A stretch of 64,000 bases of DNA from Colocasia esculenta (GCA_014218235.1 CM024761.1:92009968-92073967); one strand, 5' to 3'; positions 53,554-64,000 are shown, counted from the stretch's first letter. The notes: generated by a model not told the origin, from the sequence alone. Made by a program: numbers and translations.

Positions 53554-55550
53554 ATGGTCCGCAAGTTGGGTCCCCGCCGTGGCGCAAGGTCTCAGGCTTC
53601 TTCAAGGCAGGTTCCGGCACAGGTTCCGGTTGAACAGATTGAAAGAAGAACCAAGCGAAGAAATGATCCTGCAGAGCTTCCAGGATCCTCTTCTGCACCT
53701 CTCAGAGCTTCAAAGAGAGGTAGGACCTCCAATACTGGCAGAGGTAGACAAGTTTCAAACCCTAGATCAGATATTTCGGGCGATTCCTCTGACCATCCTG
53801 AGGAATCATCTTCATCTTCCTCTACTGAGTCTCAAGAGGATATACCCTCAGAATCCGTCAGTGCTGCCAAACTGATTTTGAAGCCTAGAATTCTTGACCT
53901 TTCTGACACCCAATTAGCAGACTCTCTCCCAGAAATTCAAACCTATTTCTCCTTTCAATCTTGGATACCTTTTATTTCTGAATTTCAAGTCTGCTATCCA
54001 AGGTTAGTTAGAGAGTTCTACAAAAACCTCACCTGCACAGAAGAAGGTTTTAAATCCAAAGTCAAAGGGATAGAGATAGACATGCCAACTGATGTAGCAG
54101 CCTCCATTTTCAAAGTGCCAGATGAGGGGCTGACTACCATGAATTTGAATTTGACTTACATGAAGCCTACTCAATCTTGACAGGCCATCCTGCAGATCCA
54201 TCAGATCCCAAACAAACCTATGTGACAAGGTTTAATGCCAACTCATTTCCACCTGTATTAAGGGTAATTCACCACATCTTGACAACCATAGTTACCCCTC
54301 AAGGTGGTGGGAGGGATAGATTGACAGATATCCAGAGATTCATACTCTATTGCATGGTCAAAGATATCAAGGTCAACCTTCATGTGATTCTTTATCAAAT
54401 CATTTCTGAAACTACAAGAGCAGACCTCAAGAGATCTCTACCTTATGGAGCACATCTGACCTCAGTGTTCAAGCACTTTGGTGTGCCATTGGAAAATGAA
54501 AAATTCCAATCCATTCCCAAGTCAAACATCTACACTTTCAAGAATATCCAGAAGTTTATGGGATTCAGATTGGAGGGAAATCAAATTAGAAGAGGACCAG
54601 CTGTGGTTGAGGCTCCTCCAGTTCAAGAGGAACAGCCTCAAGTTCAAGGGGAACAGCCCCAACCTCAGGAGGATCAGCCTCAGGCTCAAGGGGATCAGCC
54701 CCAAGTACAAGAGGAACAGCCTCCAGCTGAAGGGGACCAGCCCCTAAGTCAAGAGGATCAGCCTCCTATGCATGAGGATCAGCCTCAAGTTGCTAATGAA
54801 GGTGATAGTCCTTTCCATGCTCCTCTCTCACCTCAGCTTCCTCATTTTTCTCCACAACCCTCATTCCAACCATCCACATCTTCTGGTGGGCCTCCTGTTC
54901 CACCAGAATTGATATCATTCCTCAATGACAAATTTGAATCCTTCAACTCCTCACTTCAATCCATGTCCACATCTTTTGAGCTACGGATTCAAAGACTGGA
55001 AAACACAGTTTCTGCCAAATTTATTGAACAGAAGGCAGCTTCAGATTATGCAGCTCAAAGGTTCAATAGGTTGATTGGCACATTGGCAGATGCCTCTCTA
55101 CAGCTAAAAGAGCATCAAGACAAGTTGGAGATAGTTATGAAGGGAATATTGGCAAATTCCCAAGCAGATGTCTTCAACACCAACCAAACATTGCATGAGA
55201 TTTCCAGCACCAGATTGTCATTTGCTCATTTTGTGGATGATTTGGAAAGTATGAGGAATTTCAATGAGCACATAGACAAGCAGCTTAAAGCATTGACCAT
55301 GGAATTCAAGATAATGCAAAGACCTGGTTGGTCAGCTGGCTCATCAAGTTCTCAACCTGTTTCAGATGAACTGAAAAGAACTCAGAGCACCTTGATAGAG
55401 CATTCTGATAGAATGGAGCATTATCTTCACACTCGGCTGACAACTATCCATGAAAACATCAAGTCCAGCATGAAGTCAATGGACAAAAGATTGTCAGACA
55501 TTGAGATGCTTCTAGCTCCAATTCCTCCTCCTCCTCCATCTTCTACCTAA
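53554..55550 (+). pseudogene. Extra ('envelope-like') ORF of copia-2, one frameshift
   Basis: The ATG at 53554 starts MVRKLGPRRGARSQASSRQV, basic and Ser-rich. REFYKNLTCTEEGFKSKVKG then IEIDMPTDVAASIFKVPDEG resembles the 'putative plant transposon protein' family (recalled as PF20167). The frame shifts once between 54110 and 54177; the second frame runs to 55550. It contains eight 7-residue Gln/Glu/Pro repeats (54621..54788) and a C-terminal helical coiled coil (FELRIQRLENTVSAKF onwards), ending in a Pro run. I see no signal peptide or membrane span. Copia-1's counterpart is diverged but collinear. Confidence 0.75.
54621..54788 (+). repeat. 21-bp coding minisatellite in the extra ORF of copia-2
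   Basis: Eight 21-bp units encode VQEEQPQ, VQGEQPQ, PQEDQPQ, AQGDQPQ, VQEEQPP, AEGDQPL, SQEDQPP and MHEDQPQ. The period is a multiple of three and the frame is kept, so this repeat is a protein feature, unlike the palindrome arrays. Confidence 0.9.
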
Positions 55551-55913
55551 TGAACATTTTTTTTGATAATGTCAAAGGGGGAGAAGAATGAATGAATTGA
55601 ATGTAATATCTTGATGTAATGATCTTTGAATGAAATGAATGATGAAATGGTTGTTTGGCTTCAATTGGCTTCAATACAAACTTTTGTCTTTGTGTGTGAA
55701 TACTTGTTCAATTGTTGACTTGTGTGCACAAAACTTCTAATTTCAAGTAACATTGTATCTCACAAAAATATCATCAATTGTTACTGAACAATATCAAAAG
55801 GACATTGACAAGTATGAACAAAAAGAAAAACAAAAACTTAAACAATAAAATTGCTTAAAAAATCACACTTCATCAAAACCACATTCAAATATGGATTTAA
55901 TGTTGCCATCATC
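55551..55913 (+). other. 3' untranslated stretch of copia-2
   Basis: AT-rich, between the extra ORF and the purine tract. Nothing recognised. Confidence 0.6.
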
Positions 55914-55927
55914 AAAAAGGGGGAGAT
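55914..55927 (+). other. Polypurine tract of copia-2
   Basis: AAAAAGGGGGAGAT immediately before the 3' LTR. Confidence 0.9.
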
Positions 55928-57600
55928 TGTTGGATTGAATGCAAATTCATATCATTTCCCTCCTATTTTGATGATGACAAGAAGTGTTCTTAAAGCAATT
56001 TAATTGAAGCATGTCAAAAACATCATACCTGAAATTCATGTTCAAAAAGTATTTTGCAAATCACATTTATCATTTATAGTCATGATACATCATTTAACTA
56101 ATGATATATGTGTTTATTTTTTCAGGAACAAACATTTTTATGCAAAAGATGTGTCGACACACCCATCAATGGTGTCGACACATCAACACAGATTCAAAGA
56201 GAAATTGTGTAAAAATGTCAAGAGTGTGTCGACACATGTCAAGAGTGTGTCGACACGAGTGGCAGTTTTCCAGAGATCAAGGGTACCCAGGTCGACACAC
56301 TCCCAGGGCAGGTCGACACTAGACCCAGTTCCCAGAACAGCCAGTTTGAGGAATTGGGACAGCAGGTCGACACACTCAAGAGCAGGTCGACACGGGACCT
56401 CTCTCCCAGAACAGGTTTTTCTATCTTTGGGACAGTGTGTCGACACAACCACCAGGGCAGGTCGACACACTACGGAAACTTTTCATCCTAAGAGCTGATG
56501 GCTGCCACGTGTCCTTCTAGGGCGATCAGAATCTTTCTTGGAAAGCGTGCCCTTGTACCCCAAAAGGGTATCTTTGGAATCTAAGGGTATAAAAGGTCCT
56601 TTTTGGCCTGCCTTCAAAAAGAGAGACCCAACCAACCTCTTAGAGCCTCCTGAAAAATTCCTGGCGGCCATAAGAGTTCGTGTCTCCCTCCTCTGCCTTC
56701 CTGGAGTCTCCTGAAGACCTCTTCTCACCAATTCAAGGTGTGAGAATTGTGGTTTGATCTTTAAAGAAGCCTCTGAAGCATCTCAAGGAAGCAGATCAAG
56801 TAGAAGCCATCGTTGGAGAAGAATTCAAGGAAGGTCCAACCTCCCAGATTGCAGAGCATCGTCTTGGACTTCATGTTTACAAGCTTCTTCCCAATCCAAG
56901 CTTCTACAAGGGAGTACACTTGAAGAACGAAGCCATTCAATACATTTTACTTTACTTCTGTTCTTCTGAGATATCTCTTGAGATTATGCAAGTGCTTCTG
57001 CATAATTCTCATTAGTGTTCTCAAATTTCGACTAGATCTGTTGCTAGGAGATCTTGTCTTAAGTTGGTGTCTAGCAAGTCTATGTGTGAGCCTTGTGCTC
57101 AGGTTGTTGTGAGCCGGTGTGCTCAGTGTTGAGTTGTCAAACTCAAGTGTGGGTTGAGCAGTCTTGCTCAGTTGTTCTAGAGTAGTCTTGCTCTAGAAGT
57201 GGTGTGAGTTGTAAGCTCTTCAGTGTTGGAGTTGTCAGGCTCCAGTGGGTGTGTTACCCAGTTGTGTTAGTGAATCCTCACGGGTTGTGAGGGGTGGATG
57301 TAGGAATCACATGGGTGATTTCCGAACCACCTAAAAATCCTTGTGCATTTGTTTTCTGTGGTTTGACTGATTCATCCGCTAGATGCTTGCATAGGATTCG
57401 TTTTTAATTCACTTAATCAACTTGATTCACATCTAAGTTTTTCAACCCACTCCAATCTAATCAGATCAGTAGCTTTTCACTGATAACATTGCCTCTGATT
57501 CTAAATAGTTTTAAAAATTATTTAAGCTTCCGCAAAAGTGGCTAAGATCTATTCATCCCCCCCTTCTAGATCTTTTCCACACATTTATTTCGATCCTTCA
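55928..57600 (+). repeat. 3' LTR of copia-2
   Basis: 1,673 bp, nearly identical to the 5' LTR. It differs by C/T near 55967, one T missing near 56581 and one C fewer in the C run near 57560. The palindrome array starts at 56152. The ATAAC target copy follows. Confidence 0.93.
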
Positions 57601-57605
57601 ATAAC

Positions 57606-60547
57606 TACTAGACTCCATGTTGCTAGGGTAACTTCGTCATTTGACTCCAGGTCACTCATCACTCGGGTCTTGTCCCATAGGTACGTATAACGTCATTGCC
57701 CGACTTACCTGAGACACAATAACAAATAACGAAGGGTGAGCGATAACACCTAGTAGGACTTAAATCTCAATAGTCAAGCGGGCTTTAAGTAATTAACACA
57801 TTAAATGGCAAAGTAACAAATGATAGAGAGAGTCATGTAAAGTCGAGAAAGTAATAGCACAAGTAACATGGTTCAGATAGTAGATGAATCAAGTATAGCA
57901 TGATGATTAAAGTCAAGTCACGATAGAAACGATAACAACAATAATAAGTAACAACATTGTCGGGTAATAGCAAGCGACATGTATAGCAAGGTGAGAGAGT
58001 AGATGGTCATGTAAAGAGTAAATTGCACTTTGATTGATTTTCATCAATCAAGATAGTATAACACTTTTGATCAACTTCTGTCAATCAAAATAGTAATGGC
58101 ACTTTGGTTATCCGTAGATAGCTGAGAGATAGCATAGAACTTTTATTGTCAATAGACAACGAGAGAGTATAGAACTTTGAATGTGATCAAGTCACGATAG
58201 AATGCATTAACTCAAGATAGCAATTATCCAGTAGAGCAAGTAGAGAGTACGACAGTAGTCGCTCAATAACCGTTCAGTAACAGTCAGTGGCAGTACAGTA
58301 ACAGTGCAGTACGTCTGAATCAACAGACTAATAGTAACAATATAACAGTCAGATGTCTAGCTAAATCAGAATAGTCAGTCAGAACCGGTGCAATGCAGAC
58401 ACCGTCTATAGCCCCTGCAAGTATTTACGGGTGGCTCTTTGCCCCCAGGACTAGATTGGAGCCCCTTGGACACTCTCTGTGCCCTTAACTGTATGCATTC
58501 AAGTCAGTAGAGTCACAAGACCCATTTTAGCACTAGACAGTCTTGAACAGTACAAAATAGTAGGAGCCACACAGCTCAAAGGGTACCAAGAGAGTACTAG
58601 ATGAATAGGCGAGGGAGACAAGATAGTAGAGTGAATGTGAATAGATGAGCGAGTAGAATATAGATGAGATCTTATGGTCATTGCTCATGCAACGTCGAGT
58701 AACGAGCGATAGTAACAGTTTCACAACACACGCGTCTGGTGTTGGCAGTCAGGTGGAATACACAACCCTTCCGCTGGCCTCGTTATGCACAGGTCCAGAG
58801 GTCCGGCGTGATTCAAGATAAGAGAGAGAACAATCTAAGGCCATCTGGATCTTACTGATCCCTAGAGTGTAGCATAGGTGTTAGGGTACAACCAGCTCAT
58901 CGACCATGTGGGAATCCATGGACAGAGGAGACTTACGGAGGCCTTGAACAAAGACTCACTAGTCCGGCAGAAGGAGTATCCGACAGAGAGTTCGTCCAAG
59001 TCAAGAGAGAGTGTGTATATAGAAACAAGTGCCCGACATTCTAGAGGAATTCTAGAACAGTGGAGCGTCGATAACGGTATTCCCAAAACAACACGAGAAA
59101 CGATAGATAAGTCTATTAAAAATAGGGCAATTAAGATATATAATTGAAATAAATTTTCTAGATGTACAGATGACAATTTTTATGCCATGTTAAGCCATAT
59201 TTGATGGTTCAAGTGAATGCAAGTGTAAGAGAAAATCATGGGCAAGATAGATCATGTGATTAACTTGAATTAATTAAAATATATTCAATAATTACAACTT
59301 CATTTTTCTGTGTACATGACAGTAAATAAGACATGGGGGTAACTATATAACAATAGATCTTGCAAAAAGGTGGGGTTTTATGCAAAAATATGAGATCGCG
59401 ACGCACCCTTGTAAGGGTCGCGATGGGATCAGGTGTGAATGCGACGGGGGCTTGTAAGGGTCGCGACGGGCTTGTCTGAACGGGCAGGCAGATCGCGACA
59501 GGTTCTTATGAGGATCGCGACTGGTCGTTCGGTCAGGAGGCCAGAACTCGACAGGGTATCCTGTCGCAATCAGACCGCGACAGGTGCCTGTGTCGCGATG
59601 GCCTTGAGCACGCGGCCTATCGGGCCGTCACGTTCTCAGGTTCCGAACCTGAGTTCGAGCGGGAAAAGGGGCGAGCATGGGATTGCGTGTCAACTTGCTA
59701 TAGTTTGACACAGGGTGCTTTAAAAATTAAGAACAAATTGTATAGTGCATGAAAAATCTCGAAACCAGTTCTATACAGATCTAGACATGTAAGAGTGGTC
59801 CTATAAAATTGGAATTTAGAAAATAGACAGGGTTTCGGCATGGTTTAATCAAGTTACTTCATAGAGATCATGGAACAGTGCACAGTTAGAGTAAAAGAAT
59901 TAATTCATGAAGTAAGGTGGATAGAAATTAGGGCTTTTAGGGGCAAAAGATCCCTAATAGCCGTCAGTATCTCTAGTAAAATTTCGTAGCATGAAGTCGA
60001 GTGTACATGGAGAACAAGACTTAACAAGGGGGTTCGGGGACATACTAGTTGCAGAACATGAAAAATCAAGGAGAAAATATTGGCTTGATGATAAATCACG
60101 AAACTTGAGAGGTTTTATTTAATTCTCTTTTCTTTGATTTTCTATTTTAGTTTAATTACATTTTCTTACTTAAATTTATTCATGGACTATGAGAGGTCCA
60201 TTGGTCCAATTCCGATAATGGGTCATCAATACCCGATGTTGGAGGTCTTTCTGACATGTTCATTTGATTTATGGGCCCGTTATATTTCCGTGTTATTAGT
60301 TTTCCGATTTAGTTTCCATATTTGGATAATTAGTCACGTTGTGACGTACATTTGGCCAATCAGATTTTTCGTTGTGTGAATTTCTTCGTGGAACACTTAG
60401 GGATAATATTTGGGGTTGATTTATAATTTTTACGGAATTTTTCGATGTATTCTTGCACATACAATAATGGTATGTATGTTTCTATTATTTCGATTTAAAG
60501 AAATTATTATTTTGAATTTTTAGTATTAAATTTTCCGGGTTGCTACA
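57606..60547 (-). repeat. 5' LTR of element C, outer part
   Basis: It continues 44220..44466 after copia-2 and matches 6076..8585 and then 42500..42925. About 560 bp present in the 3' LTR (8586..8747 plus 42106..42499) is missing at the join near 60113. A TATATA near 59014 may be the TATA box on the minus strand; the palindrome array 59395..59599 lies ~380 bp upstream of it. Confidence 0.85.
59395..59599 (-). repeat. GTCGCGAC-type palindrome array, 5' LTR of C
   Basis: Sites start at 59395, 59417, 59438, 59460, 59492, 59514, 59545, 59563, 59574 and 59592; gaps 22, 21, 22, 32, 22, 31, 18, 11, 18. Words: ATCGCGAC, GTCGCGAT, AATGCGAC, GTCGCGAC, ACCGCGAC. The last four repeat the 18/11/18 pattern of element B. 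Confidence 0.82.
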
Positions 60548-60552
60548 AATAG
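60548..60552. repeat. Target-site duplication AATAG, right copy (element C)
   Basis: Directly follows GGTTGCTACA, the outer end of the 5' LTR of C. Confidence 0.85.
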
Positions 60553-60689
60553 ACTTCGACTTACAAAGAGTCGGAGTGAGGTACTTCAATTGTATGGAAG
60601 TCGCAGTGAGATATCAGACTTCGACCTCTTGGAAGTCGGAGTAGAAAGAGTCAATCGATATCACACTTCGACTTTCAGGGAGTCGGAGT
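60553..60689. repeat. 25-bp hairpin array in D, right members
   Basis: Units at 60553, 60583, 60618 and 60665, each ACTTC-type left arm and AAGTCGGAGT-type right arm with five bases between; the left member is at 5787. Confidence 0.72.
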
Positions 60690-61387
60690 AACATCCAACT
60701 TCGATTGTTAATGTAATAACCGGTACGCTTGGATCATAGTTTACTGGGTCTGGAGGCCAATGTGTGGCCCATTGTTAGAGTGTTTCTGCAGGTTTTCTGT
60801 AACAAGTGGGAGGTTGGAGGGCTGGGCATCCTAACCCAACCAAGCCTCTGTCAGGTTCACTGAGAACGCGTCGTATTCAGACACCGCGTTTCTCATGTGA
60901 ACACGCCCAGGTTCTTCGACGCGATTTGGAGTTGAACGTGTTCTCCTGTATGGATGCGTTCTTGCACCGCTTTATGTGGGCGTCGCTGCATGCGCGCCGC
61001 ATGGCGCATGCAGGACGTCGGGGGTTTAAATGCGTCAGCAATGTCGGACGTGTTCCTAAACGTGTTGGGACGACACAACGCGATTTAGATCAGTTGTGTT
61101 CTGTGCTTCTTCCCTTGTCCGAACAGTGCAATGGCACTGTTCAGCTGGGGGAGATGTTGCTGTGGCTCTGAAGGGAGATCTGAGCGATTTTGGTGGATTC
61201 GGAGTTCAATCGGCGTGATTCCGGTGCGAGGAGGAGCTTCGGAGCGCGAGGAATCCTCTGTTGTCGTCGGATTTTTGTCTTCTTCATGGGTAGGGGACTT
61301 ATACCCTCTTTTCTCTTGTAGTGCCCTAGAATTTTTATTGAATCATATAATGCAATTGTGTATGTATTTCTACTTTTAGTTGCATGC

Positions 61388-61572
61388 TGTTCTGTATTGA
61401 TATTGGCGTCAAGATCTTCTGACGTTGACTGATGTTAGCGGCATGATCGTTTGCCGTTTACTTCTTGTTAATGAAAGCTTCTTGTGTCGTTTATTATTTT
61501 CTGGAATAATGGATTTTTCGGACAAGTATGTTGACGACTAAATCGATTGATGTCTACATCATGGCTGATGGC
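61388..61572. repeat. Array 1 of ~23-bp inverted repeats in D (32-33 bp period)
   Basis: Unit starts are near 61388, 61421, 61453, 61486, 61518 and 61549; gaps 33, 32, 33, 32, 31. The clearest units are GACGTTGACTGATGTTAGCG (61421) and GCCGTTTACTTCTTGTTAAT (61453). Outer units are degenerate. Confidence 0.7.
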
Positions 61573-62148
61573 AACTTAGGTTGATGTTAACCTGACTTGC
61601 CTATTTTTGATGTTACCGTTCCGGGGGAGAGAAATCGGTCATTTCCAAAAGCGTTTAATGGGTAGATTCATGCGTTTCTGATCCAATGGTTAGGATGAAC
61701 ATTTAGGCAATTCATAGGGATCTTTATAAGAGCCAGATTTAGCATTTGGGAGAGGCTTTCGCACTGGTTGGGAAGAGAGAAAGGGGTTGCAGAGCTTGTT
61801 CGTGCAGCCTAAAGCTTTCTTGACCAAGATGGATCATCCAACATCAAGATCAGGGGCTTCTCCAAGCGGGGGAGCAGTGCTAGAAGCAGTTTCTGAGCGA
61901 TTGAAGTCGTGGAGGAGGACTGCCTTACTGCCAAGGCGGGCTTTTTCGGATATCTTTTCGTCACTCCAGAAGGAGGGTTAGAGGCAAGTAACATGGGGGA
62001 TCGATTTAGGAAAGTTTAATCCTTAGTATTATTATTTTTACAGATTTATAAACCATGGAAATAACATGCGGGAAAGGGTATAAGTTATGTCATTTTATGT
62101 GAAGTTTCTGTGTTTTCTGGACATATGAACTTGACGTCCATATCGACT

Positions 62149-62333
62149 GCCGCTTAGTTTTTGTAAACGACAGCATCGACCGCCGTTGATTTCTTGTAAA
62201 CGACTAAGTTTCGGACGTCTACTATATGTTAACGGCGCTATGTGCTACCGTCTACTGATATTAACGACAAGATATGTGGCCGTTGACTTAGTGTAAATGC
62301 CACATGTTTGGCCGTTGAGTTTATCAGTGCCGT
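62149..62333. repeat. Array 2 of 23-bp inverted repeats in D (32-33 bp period)
   Basis: Unit starts are 62149, 62182, 62214, 62246, 62279 and 62311; gaps 33, 32, 32, 33, 32. Consensus arms GCCGTTGAC and GTTAACGGC (or GTAAACGAC) face each other; the 9-10 bp between units are unrelated. Confidence 0.82.
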
Positions 62334-63119
62334 AAATTTCTGAAATTGATTATATTTACTTAACTATGATTCATGCATGTATGAAATTTCGGCCAAGTTA
62401 TATTTTGTGTGTTTCAGTGCTATTATACTATGGACAAGACATTACAAAGATGAATAGGCTATGTGTATATATAGATGGTTGTTCCCTTGGATTTTTAATT
62501 GAATTAGCAAAAGAAAGATGAAAAGATGCAAACATGATCCATGTTGTGTTGTTGAAATTGAAGACTGTACTACTGTTAGTTGGAGCTACAGACCTACTAT
62601 ATTCGATTCTTGTATATAAATTGCATGATTTAATCACTATTATATCATGATAAGTAGTTCATATTTACGAAGAATAATCACGAAAAATGTTTACAGAGCT
62701 CAGACAATTATGAAATTTTGCATGTGCGTGGTATGATCTGAATCAGATTTATTGTCAAAAGTTTGGGATTTTTAGATCACTGTACATACTGTTATGATTT
62801 TCTGAATGGCAGAATGCAAATAGAATTTGAATAAACATGAGAGTATATGTGCATGAATGGATGTGATATAAGTAGTACCATGATAGGTTTATGTTATACA
62901 GTAAAGTTTAATTTGAGAAGTGAAAAAGGCATGCTATGCAATATTTCATTATCATCATGATAAGTTATGCATGAATGTATGAAAGCATGATAGAATTGTA
63001 TGAGAATATAGATTGTATGATGGCATACATGTTAATGCATTTGAAACGAATTGGCCTATAAGACATTGCTATGATAGAGATAACTACAAGGAACTACACC
63101 ATAGAATACCCCTATGGTA

Positions 63120-63490
63120 ATGGTTCACCTACATGAAATGACTACATGAATCCGTGGGCAACGGATTGAAATCTTGGAGGTAGACATGTTCTACTGGTTA
63201 AGGTGGGAAGGACTTTCCCCGGTATTGCGCAATGACCATGACTTCATGACTGCTTTGCCTAGGTGATAAGTGAATGACTACATGCTACATGATCTTTATC
63301 AATAGTGTGGGCTATGTCTTGGCAACTACATGATAAATGACTACATGAACTACATGTCTACATGATATATGTCCACATGATACATGAGCTACATGTTACA
63401 TGCCACATGAACTACATGTCATTTGTTTTACATGCTACATGACTACTTGCTACATGATGATTAAATTGCATGTTACATGATATAGGTTAA
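63120..63490. repeat. Degenerate CTACATGA repeat
   Basis: Many CTACATG / TACATGA words in loose tandem, densest at 63340..63480. Low-complexity; no unit conserved well enough to call a satellite. Confidence 0.6.
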
Positions 63491-64000
63491 AAGAGCTTGA
63501 AATTGTTTACATGTTTCATGACATTATGCATATACCATGAGAATTTGATTATATGCTTTGCCATAGGTACATGTTTAGATCAATTGTTATATTATGAGAT
63601 GTAAGTTATATGTAGTACCTGAATTGTTTTATTTCCATGATAAATAACCATGATATGTAAAGAATGATTGCCAAATGACTTAGAACATGTTGATAGGAAG
63701 AACTATATGATATCAAGAATGTGAAAGAAATATGTTATCATGATTTTAAACCTAGTATATGTTATATCTTGAACTGTCTTTCATGTGACTTGCTGGGTCT
63801 TTTAGACTCACACTTGATTAACATTTCAGGAGAGACAGAGGATACTCAGGAGTTAGTACATTCTGACTCGGAGCTTGAGGACGTGGAGGCTTAGAGCTTT
63901 GCTTGAGAGTGTTAGAGTGATTATGTATGTGAGGGAAATATGTACCTTTGATTTTATGCATTTGAACTTATGGAATGTATTAAGTTTGGACTATTGTTAT

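Larger units (their letters stand above)
44467..57600 (+). mobile_element. Copia-2: young SIRE/Maximus-type element inserted in LTR C
   Basis: LTRs are 44467..46141 and 55928..57600; I saw three differences (one substitution, two single-base length changes). TSD ATAAC (44462..44466 and 57601..57605). Primer site TGGTATCAGAGC, purine tract AAAAAGGGGGAGAT. Organisation is as copia-1 but without the duplication; sequences are diverged, so this is a different family. Pol is open but for one frameshift. It is the most recent insertion in the window. Confidence 0.93.
5832..60547 (-). mobile_element. Element C: gag-only Ty3/gypsy element with long LTRs, host of later insertions
   Basis: Read on the minus strand, the 5' LTR is 57606..60547 plus 44220..44466, the internal region is 42926..44219, and the 3' LTR is 42106..42925 plus 5832..8747. 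The LTRs are interrupted by copia-2 and by element B. LTR ends TGTAGCAACCCGG and GGGGCGTGACA, the TGGTATCAGAGC primer site, the AAGTGGGGGAGAA purine tract and the AATAG duplication all fit. The tract and LTR start resemble Del/Tekay chromoviruses (from memory). The internal region of ~1.3 kb holds only gag, so the element is non-autonomous (the TR-GAG/LARD type). Confidence 0.85.
60553..64000. other. Repeat D, right part (unassigned, probably LTR sequence)
   Basis: It runs to the window edge with no coding domain. Contents: the continued 25-bp hairpin array (60553..60689); AACGCG-type sites at 60865, 60883, 60902, 60918, 60935 and 60953; two arrays of 23-bp inverted repeats (61388..61572, 62149..62333); a TATA-like CTTTATAAGAG near 61711; and a degenerate CTACATGA repeat (63120..63490). 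The layout, arrays either side of a TATA box, resembles the LTRs elsewhere in the window. Short ORFs (for example 61787..61981) have no support. Confidence 0.5.

Noticed and set aside
60806..61171. 121-residue ORF in repeat D
   Set aside because: No recognisable domain; it overlaps AACGCG-type repeat sites and has no supporting context.
62149..62333. CRISPR array (23-bp repeats with short spacers)
   Set aside because: Repeats are degenerate inverted repeats, spacers only 9-10 bp, no cas genes, and the context is a plant retroelement cluster.
1..64000. tRNA or rRNA genes, or ordinary host genes
   Set aside because: No cloverleaf-type or rRNA-like sequence noticed, and every long conserved frame belongs to a retroelement protein or an element-borne antisense gene.

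Overview
The window is plant (angiosperm) nuclear DNA made almost entirely of LTR retrotransposons. I found no ordinary host gene. Evidence: Ty1/copia elements with SIRE/Maximus features (long LTRs, an initiator-Met-type primer site, an extra ORF after pol), Ty3/gypsy elements with Tat/Ogre features (two RNase H domains, antisense ORFs after integrase), and a gag-only gypsy element with long LTRs. The species cannot be named from the sequence.

Layout. Element A (1..4013, minus strand, runs off the left edge) is a Tat-type gypsy: gag, leader, primer site and 5' LTR. Unassigned repeat D (4014..5826, resuming at 60553) was hit by element C (5832..60547, minus, TSD AATAG), a gypsy element with ~3 kb LTRs and only a gag. 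Tat-type element B (8748..42100, plus, TSD CTCCT) inserted into C's 3' LTR. Copia-1 (14275..28083, plus, TSD CCTTC) inserted into B's protease reading frame. Copia-2 (44467..57600, plus, TSD ATAAC) inserted into C's 5' LTR. Removing the insertions in this order rejoins every interrupted sequence. LTR divergence judged by eye (C > B > copia-1 > copia-2) agrees with the nesting. D continues to the right edge.

Coding state. Every polyprotein is broken by stops or frameshifts. Copia-2 is the youngest: its LTRs are nearly identical and pol has one homopolymer frameshift. Copia-1 carries a nearly perfect 2,242-bp internal tandem duplication. In its 3' part B carries two antisense genes with GT-AG introns. 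One is plant-mobile-domain-like with five short introns. The other is a related long ORF with its own TATA box.

Most unusual content. (1) Every element carries arrays of short CG-containing palindromes at fixed spacing, with a different word per family: TGTCGACA pairs 21-22 bp apart in the copia elements, GTCGCGAC-type sites alternating 18/11 bp in Tat B, 17/12 bp in Tat A, and 23-bp inverted repeats every 32-33 bp in D. They lie upstream of TATA boxes in LTRs and upstream of, or inside, the extra or antisense genes. The spacings are not multiples of three and reading frames change between sites, so the constraint appears to act on DNA. (2) Both copia families carry, just after the pol stop, a ~100-nt element that folds as a three-way junction, with stems kept by compensatory changes; it is duplicated in copia-2.
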